This document shows positions 54,570 to 60,000 of a stretch of 60,000 nucleotides of DNA, in pieces. Where the stretch lies: NCBI GenBank assembly GCA_009746045.1, contig RPFO01000312.1, forward strand, positions 2,229,279-2,289,278, in the 5' to 3' direction. Numbering within the stretch: position 1 is the first letter of the stretch; each line of letters begins with the position of its first letter. This stretch comes from Mesostigma viride (Eukaryota > Streptophyta > Mesostigmatophyceae > Mesostigmatales > Mesostigmataceae). The translations under genes and the position numbers were made by a program. The notes beneath the pieces are model-generated. The model was not told the DNA's origin, did no database searches, and saw only the letters and a list, made by a program, of their open reading frames with translations.

Positions 54570-55349
54570 TGTAACGACTAAAAATGATCATCATCATCAT
54601 CCACAGTCCAATATGAAAGATCTTTTTACCTGGGTTGCTTTCCTGAGTTGCAGAACTTCAAGTATCCGAGCAACGTTGAGATGGAAATTCCACAGCACGT
54701 GATTTAGGGAATCACACCCCTTGTAGACACAAAGACAAGCTCGTGTGTAGACGACCTCTGTGGAACTGAAGGACGTCTATAGCCAAGGGGCTCTTATGGA
54801 TTGGACAACAAAGCCAAGCTTTATTATACCATGGTGAATCAAAACCAACGTAGCAACAATGGCGACCCCACGTCCTTGATATCGACGTGCTTGTCGAGCT
54901 TGCTCCAACCTTAGCCTGAAGAGAACCAATCAGAACCATGGAATCCTATACAAGATCTTCGTATCCATCCTAGTCACACAAAACAGAACAACACCACACA
55001 CAGCCTGGCAGAATCTTTCCATGAGATCCTAAATCTGTCGTGAGCACTGAAGTCCCAAAGGAGCATTTAAGACTCAATAGTACCAACTAACAAACTACAA
55101 CCCCACGTGGATCAGGCCACGACCAATGAGGGCTCCTATCAGTAGTATCAGCCAACAAACTACAACCCTACGTGGATCAGGCCACGACCAATGAGGGTTC
55201 CTATCAGTTGGCTGACAAAGTATCAGCTCCAAGTACCGTCGTCTTAGAAACCTCATAACTTTCTCAATACTGATCCAAAAGTCCTCGAATAAAAGCCAAA
55301 CATTCACAAAACAAAGGATGTAACAACAAAGTCATTTTTGCTTGTTACA
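54570..55349 (-). repeat. Element G 3' LTR (probable)
   Basis: About 780 bp with ends TGTAACGAC...GCTTGTTACA (TGTAAC/GTTACA inverted ends). It contains an imperfect ~65-bp tandem duplication (about 55088-55215), each copy with ACGTGGATCAGGCCACGACC followed by AATGAGGG, i.e. ACCAAT boxes. Limits rest on termini and polypurine tract because the partner is outside the window. Confidence 0.65.
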
Positions 55350-55366
55350 TATCTCCCCCTCAAAAC
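55350..55366 (-). promoter_or_regulatory. Element G polypurine tract
   Basis: GTTTTGAGGGGGAGATA on the minus strand directly precedes TGTAACAAGC, the LTR start. Confidence 0.7.
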
Positions 55367-55762
55367 TGGACCTCCCAGGTCCAATAGCCAACTCTTGAAG
55401 GCAGAGGAACATTGAACAGAAATCCACCATCTCTTGGGAAAAGCAGATGGGTTTTTACATCCCTGAAACAGGGCCTCCTATCTCATAACATCTAGTCACA
55501 GGTCTCTACAGCAAACAAGTCACTACCTTATCTACTATAAAGCCAGATAAACACATCTCATAATACAAGGTCTTCCATTCAGCATCCTGGAACCTGGAAC
55601 TCTGGACTGGAACATCAGAACTGGACTGGAGCCCCCCCCCATCATCCATCCTGGAATCCCCCCCTCACACCACAATCCAAAGCACCTTCCATGCTCTTCC
55701 CCCATCCTTCCCCATCCTCTTCCTGCACAGCTCTGTTCTTCACAGGCTATACCAATCCCCAT
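55367..55762 (-). other. Element G 3' untranslated region
   Basis: Pyrimidine-rich on the plus strand with CCCCCC runs. No coding sequence recognised. Confidence 0.45.
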
Positions 55763-56899
55763 TCACACCATCCTTGCCCCTGGTCCCAAACAAGGGAAAC
55801 TGCTCCACCATGTGAACCAATCTGGCCAGTTCCTGCTGACCTGCAGCACCATGCACGTCTCTGCAGCCCCTGCTGCCATCTGGGCAACATAACGCAGGCA
55901 TGTCCCTGGGTAGGAGAGAAGCACCACAGACTGGCTCTCAGGATCCATCACCCAAGTAGAAGACGTCTTGTGCCTGCTCACCCATGACCTGTACGCCCAC
56001 CAGAACTGGAGAAAGGTCTTGACCACTGACCACTTAGCACCTATCAAAGGCACCAACACCCTCAATGGGGTCAGACGAACCTTGAGCTCCATGGTATACT
56101 TAGGCAACCCTGGGCTGCAGAAAAGGTTGGATGTCTCCAAAGGGAAGCACCCTTGACCGAGCTGGAAGAAGAAGGAGCCAAGTCAAAGTCTCCCTGCTGA
56201 CTGAAAACTCCAACAACTCCATGTAGGAGGCCTCACCCATGCTCACTGGCTGGAACTGCATGAAGGCTCCTTTCAAAGCCTCAGGCAAGGTGGTCAACAT
56301 ATCCTGCCCCTCTGCAGGTCTCATGTCAATCTCAGGTCCTGGAGTCAAGGCAAACATCCTGTGCAACAGGTGGCCCACAAAAGGAGAGCCAATCTCATAC
56401 AGGCTGGTGTGCAACTGAGACAAGACCTCCTCCACATAACCCTCAGGGCTCACTTCCCCCTCCTCCCTGTTAAGGGCAGCCACTGCCTTGGCCAGCGTCT
56501 CACAATGCTCACAAGGTCCCATGCACTTCCTGTGATCCACATAGGCCACCACATTCTTGACAGGTACCACATGACGAGGAATCTGAATGATGGGAGTGCT
56601 GCTGGAGCTGAGAGCTATGTTAACACCACTCCCCATCTGGGCTGGGACAAGGACAACCCCTGAAGAAGCTCCTGTAGCTTATCCTGCTTGGAGATCACTG
56701 AATGCAAGAGCTTGTTAATGGTATCCATCTGCTGACCCCTCCTAAGGTCACGCCTGACAATACTGTCAAACAGGGATTCCACATAACTCATGGGGTTGGG
56801 GTCTGGATGCATACCCGTGACCCCTTCCTCCGTGGTGGCGCCCAGGCCCAAGTTGGGGTACGTGAACTCCTCCTCCATCTGGGACCACACAGCATGCAC
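55763..56899 (-). pseudogene. Element G post-pol ORF, two frameshifts, unknown function
   Basis: Three consecutive minus-strand frames (56899-56615, 56636-56100, 56140-55763) overlap slightly and read as one ~370-residue protein. The N-terminal part is acidic (MEEEFTYPNLGLG), then a helical, coiled-coil-like stretch (QQMDTINKLLHSVISKQDKL). The middle has VVAYVDHRKCMGPCEHCETL (three close Cys) and GYVEEVLSQLHTSLYEIGSP. The end has KWSVVKTFLQFWWAYRSWVS. It sits where B and F carry post-pol ORFs, but I cannot align it with them. No known domain. Confidence 0.55.
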
Positions 56900-56948
56900 G
56901 AAGAAACCATTCGTTAGTCCTGAGATATAGGAAGGGGAGCAGTGGTTT

Positions 56949-58330
56949 TCACCAACTCAGTATACCAAGAAGGAAGAGTGAGCCCCTTCTTTTGGCAATA
57001 CTCCTGGACCACTCATGGCAGTGAGTCAAGTCAGACAACCACAGCCATGTGGCAGTAGACTCTAACTCTCCTTTCCAGTGCACCTTAAACTGCAGCTGCT
57101 TGGTCCTACCCTTTCCTTTGACTCTGTGAGCCACCAGCTGCTCCACTTCATATATCCTCTCCCCCTCAGTATCCAGCTCAAATGGTAATGGGCAGAAAGG
57201 CGTCCCTGCAAGGTATTGCGTTTATACAGTTTGAGCTGGGCCAGGTGAAACACGTTAGTCTTAAGCCTCCAGTGGGAAGGCACCTGGACTTGAACTACAG
57301 TCCCATAGTGGAAGGTGTTCAGGACAGGGTAAGGTCCCAACCACAAGGGTTGCAGTTTCCTGCATTGCTCCTTTTCAGGTAGCACACGATTAGCCTCCAA
57401 GAGCACCAGGTCACCAGGAGCCACAAAGGTGTGTGTAGCCAACATCTGTTGCCAAGCATTGTTTAAATACTTGTCCTGTGCATGCAACATCTGAGCAGCC
57501 ACCATACTGTGAGCTTCCTGGAAGGATGCAATCAACTGGTGGACAGAGGTTAGGCGTCTTCTGAAGGGGCCTTCAGCATCCCTATCAGGTAACTCCAGGT
57601 CAAATGGAGTCAAGGGGCACTGGCCATGGCAAATGACAAATGGAGACATTTGGTGAGGAGCCAGGGGTGAGTTGTTGATGGCAAACTCTATGAAGGGAAG
57701 TTTCTTGTCCCATTCCTTGTTATCATGGGTACAATAGTGCTTCTGGCATTCCCGTACAATACGGTTCAGCCTCTCCACAGCCCCCGTGCTGGCACACCTG
57801 TATGCTACTCCAAAGGCCAACTTAGTGTCTAGGATGTCAAAGAAGGACTTCCAAAACCCAGACATCCACAAGGGATCCTGGTCAGTGATGATTACACGTG
57901 GCATGCCATGCAATCTGTACACTTCCTTCATGAACAACTCTACACACTGGGCAGCTGTGAGATGGGCATTGCAGGGGATGAGGTGGCACATTCTAGACAG
58001 CCTGTCCATCACCACTAGTATCCTGTCATTGCCAGCATCAGAAACAGGCAAGCCACAAATGAAGTCCATGGTCACACTGATCCAGGGTCGAAGGGGAATA
58101 GGCATGGCCATAGGAAAGATAGGCACTGCCTGAGTCCTAACCTTATTCCTTTGGCATGAGTCACAGGAAGCCACATAGGCTTTGATATCACGAAACATGC
58201 CAGGCCACCAAAACCTCTCTTGTACTTCATGGAGAGCTTAGCATACCCAGGATGACATGCAGTCACGTCGTCATGGAAGCAATGCAACACAGTTGGAATG
58301 GCCATTTCTGGCACATAACCTTCCTGGTTA
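56949..58330 (-). pseudogene. pol: Element G integrase and chromodomain
   Basis: Zinc finger pieces (VLHCFHDDVTACHPGYAKL then VASCDSCQRNK) span a frameshift near 58200-58260. Core: PWISVTMDFICGLPVSD (Asp), PRVIITDQDPLWMSGFW (Asp) and STGAVERLNRIVRECQKH (Glu). GPY/F-like module: PGDLVLLEANR and LQPLWLGPYPVLN. Near 57190 the frame shifts and the chromodomain follows: YEVEQLVAHRVKGKG, LQFKVHWKGELESTATWLW. The pol product ends around 56949. Confidence 0.85.
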
Positions 58331-59729
58331 CTACATGATCTGCATCCTGGGTGTGGACATACAGGACTCCCTCCCAGTACTCCACAGGTCTGTTACCAAA
58401 GCTTCCTTCCTGAATGGCCTTAGTGGCCAGGTCCTCAGTTTTAGTGAAGGCCTTAATCACGTCCAGCAGGGCTATACTCATGGGGTTAGGCAGGACTAGC
58501 TGTTTGCCAGGTCCTAAAGGCTGCAGCTGCAGCACCTCACCCTCCTGCAGGTGACTAGTGACTAGATGCTTGGATGACAGAACATCAGCCACAGGTGTAC
58601 GTGACTTCCCCTTGATCTCAGCTGCCAATCCTCTAGACTTGGTCAGCATCCCTGGCTCCAGTATCCACTTCCTGGGCCGTCCCTTCCCCCTCCTATGATT
58701 CTCTGTGCTTGGTTGTGTAGTGTGAGTGGGCTGGCTGCTAGCAGACTCCTCCCTAAGACTGCTCTGCAGTGACTGACCCCCACCCTGGACGCCTGTCGAC
58801 CCTGGGACAAAGCCCTGGTCAATGAGCATCTCGTGACTGAAGCTAGCCTCTACAGGGTGTGGGCTCAGCTTGGAGGTTTGCTGGTTAGCTGCCTGTGCCC
58901 TGGTGACAGCACCACACTCTACTACAGAAACCATGGCAGCACAAATATCCAGATCCTCGTGAAATGCTCCCATCAGATCCCTTCTTCTAGAGAGGGCGTC
59001 TGGTACCACATTCTGTGATCCTGGGACATACTGCACAGAGAAAGGATAGAACCCCCCTAGGTACTCCATCCACCCAGCCATCCTCTTACTCATCCTACTC
59101 TGTTCTAGCACGTGCACCAAGGGCCTATGGTCAGTCATCAGGGTGATAGACTCTTGCCCTAGCCCATCTGTAGCACTGCTAGCCACAGAAAATTGAGCTC
59201 CCTTCAACAGATGCTCCCACTTGTGACATGCTACCACTAAACCCAGCAACTCCTGCTCGTGTACAGGGTAGTTACGTTCAGCTGAGCTCATGGTTTTAGA
59301 CATGTACTCCACTGGCTGTGGTCCATAGCCATGGTCTTGCATCAGCACAGCACCTATGGCGCCTTGAGAGGCGTCTGACCTAACCTGATAAGGTAGGTCT
59401 GGGTTGGGACCCACTAGCACAGGGGTGGATGTGAGCTTCTGCTTCAACAGGTCAAAGGCCTGCTGACACCTATCTGTCCACTCAAACTGAACATCCTTCT
59501 TGATTAACTCAAGCAAGGGGGTGGAGATGGCAGCCATGTCAGGGATAAAACGCCTGTACCACCCCACCATGCCCAGGAAGGACTTGACATCATGTGCAGA
59601 CTGCAACACAGGCCACTCAAGGATGGCAGCAATCTTAGCATTGTCAGGTGTCATACCCAAGGAACTCAACTTGTACCCTAGGAACCCCACTTCATGCCCC
59701 CACTCCACCTTAGACCTCTTGACAGACAA
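58263..59729 (-). pseudogene. pol: Element G RT thumb and RNase H
   Basis: KVEWGHEVGFLGYKLSSLGM and VKSFLGMVGWYRRFIPDMAA (RT end), then LPYQVRSDASQGAIGAVLMQ, ERNYPVHEQELLGLVVACHK, TLMTDHRPLVHVLEQ and VPDALSRRRDLMG (RNase H blocks D, E, D, D). A long linker with HRRGKGRPRKWILEP (AT-hook-like GRPRK) precedes the integrase. Confidence 0.88.
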
Positions 59730-59749
59730 GTGGTAGTGCTGGATGACCT

Positions 59750-60000
59750 TCAGACCTCCTCCACGTTCTCCAGATGCTCCTTGAACGTCTTTGAGTGCAC
59801 CAGGATGTCGTCCATGTAGGCCACCACGCAGGTCCTGAACACGGGTCTTGCAGGGTCACACAGGTGGGCAATGTCTTTGAACCTGGGATTCCTGAGATCA
59901 GGGGAGATCTGAGGCAGAGAGTTCCCTGTCAGATGGCCAAAGATAGCATTCACAAACATCTGCATCGTAGCTGGGCTGTTGGAGGCCCCCATGGGCATCA
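59750..60000 (-). pseudogene. pol: Element G RT catalytic segment, cut by window end
   Basis: PMGASNSPATMQMFVNAIFG and CVVAYMDDILVHSKTFKEHL contain the RT motif with YMDD. It is shifted relative to 59729-58263 near 59740. Upstream RT, protease and gag lie outside the window. Confidence 0.85.

Larger units (their letters stand above)
54570..60000 (-). mobile_element. Element G: third chromovirus, partial at window edge
   Basis: A 3' LTR (54570-55349), polypurine tract, post-pol ORF and pol (RT to chromodomain) lie on the minus strand. Gag, protease and the 5' LTR are beyond the window. It is clearly distinct from B and F in sequence. It inserted into the leader of F at 54570. Confidence 0.88.

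Overview
The window is a eukaryotic nest of transposable elements. I found no convincing host gene, rRNA or tRNA. The elements (several chromodomain Ty3 retrotransposons, two kinds of Ty1/copia-like element, LINEs with microsatellite tails, small TIR elements and a ~185 bp satellite) fit a repeat-rich algal or protist genome. Green-alga-like is a guess from element style, not from a host gene. Most open frames that look like proteins are TE proteins with frameshifts. Very long poly-Leu/Val/Thr or Thr-His-Pro-Pro frames are translations of microsatellites.

Layout. 1-580 non-coding with one LINE 3' end. 581-1389 a degenerate integrase-like relic. 1457-7206 (+) copia-like element A, 5'-truncated at a huge (AAC)n tract and split in its RNase H by a TIR element (5770-7116). 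7207-11377 non-coding, with a 0.66 kb (GGGT)n array, two LINE 3' ends and a 9-bp minisatellite. 11378-24492 (-) element B, a complete chromovirus (LTRs, TTAAC target duplication) carrying three insertions: a LINE piece (12762-14114), a TIR element (18048-19159) and a nested palindrome (20672-21698). 24498-33540 (+) a LINE ORF1 copy split by copia element D (25171-31951, -) and by an ORF1-only LINE (32011-33366, -). D itself contains a solo LTR (28619-29262). 33541-34060 (-) another LINE 3' end. 34120-35262 satellite. 35273-54569 (-) element F, a chromovirus split by a TIR element (39343-40686) and by the full-length copia-like element E (42393-50847, -). 54570-60000 (-) element G, a third chromovirus that sits in the leader of F and runs off the window.

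Most insertions were delimited by target-site duplications whose removal restores an interrupted reading frame, so their boundaries are better supported than usual for by-eye work.

Most interesting points: (1) chromoviruses B and F carry an extra gene after pol, and the encoded C-termini align at about half of 36 positions; F has a second extra ORF and G has a different post-pol ORF. (2) The copia-like family A/E has the order gag-integrase-protease-RT-RNase H, an HGDD RT motif, protease active sites DTN/DTQ, and (in E) LTRs ending AGTTAGC...GCTAACT. (3) LINE copies share a 3'-terminal hairpin with compensatory base changes, next to interchangeable microsatellite tails. (4) A 1 kb palindrome-of-palindromes sits in the gag of B.
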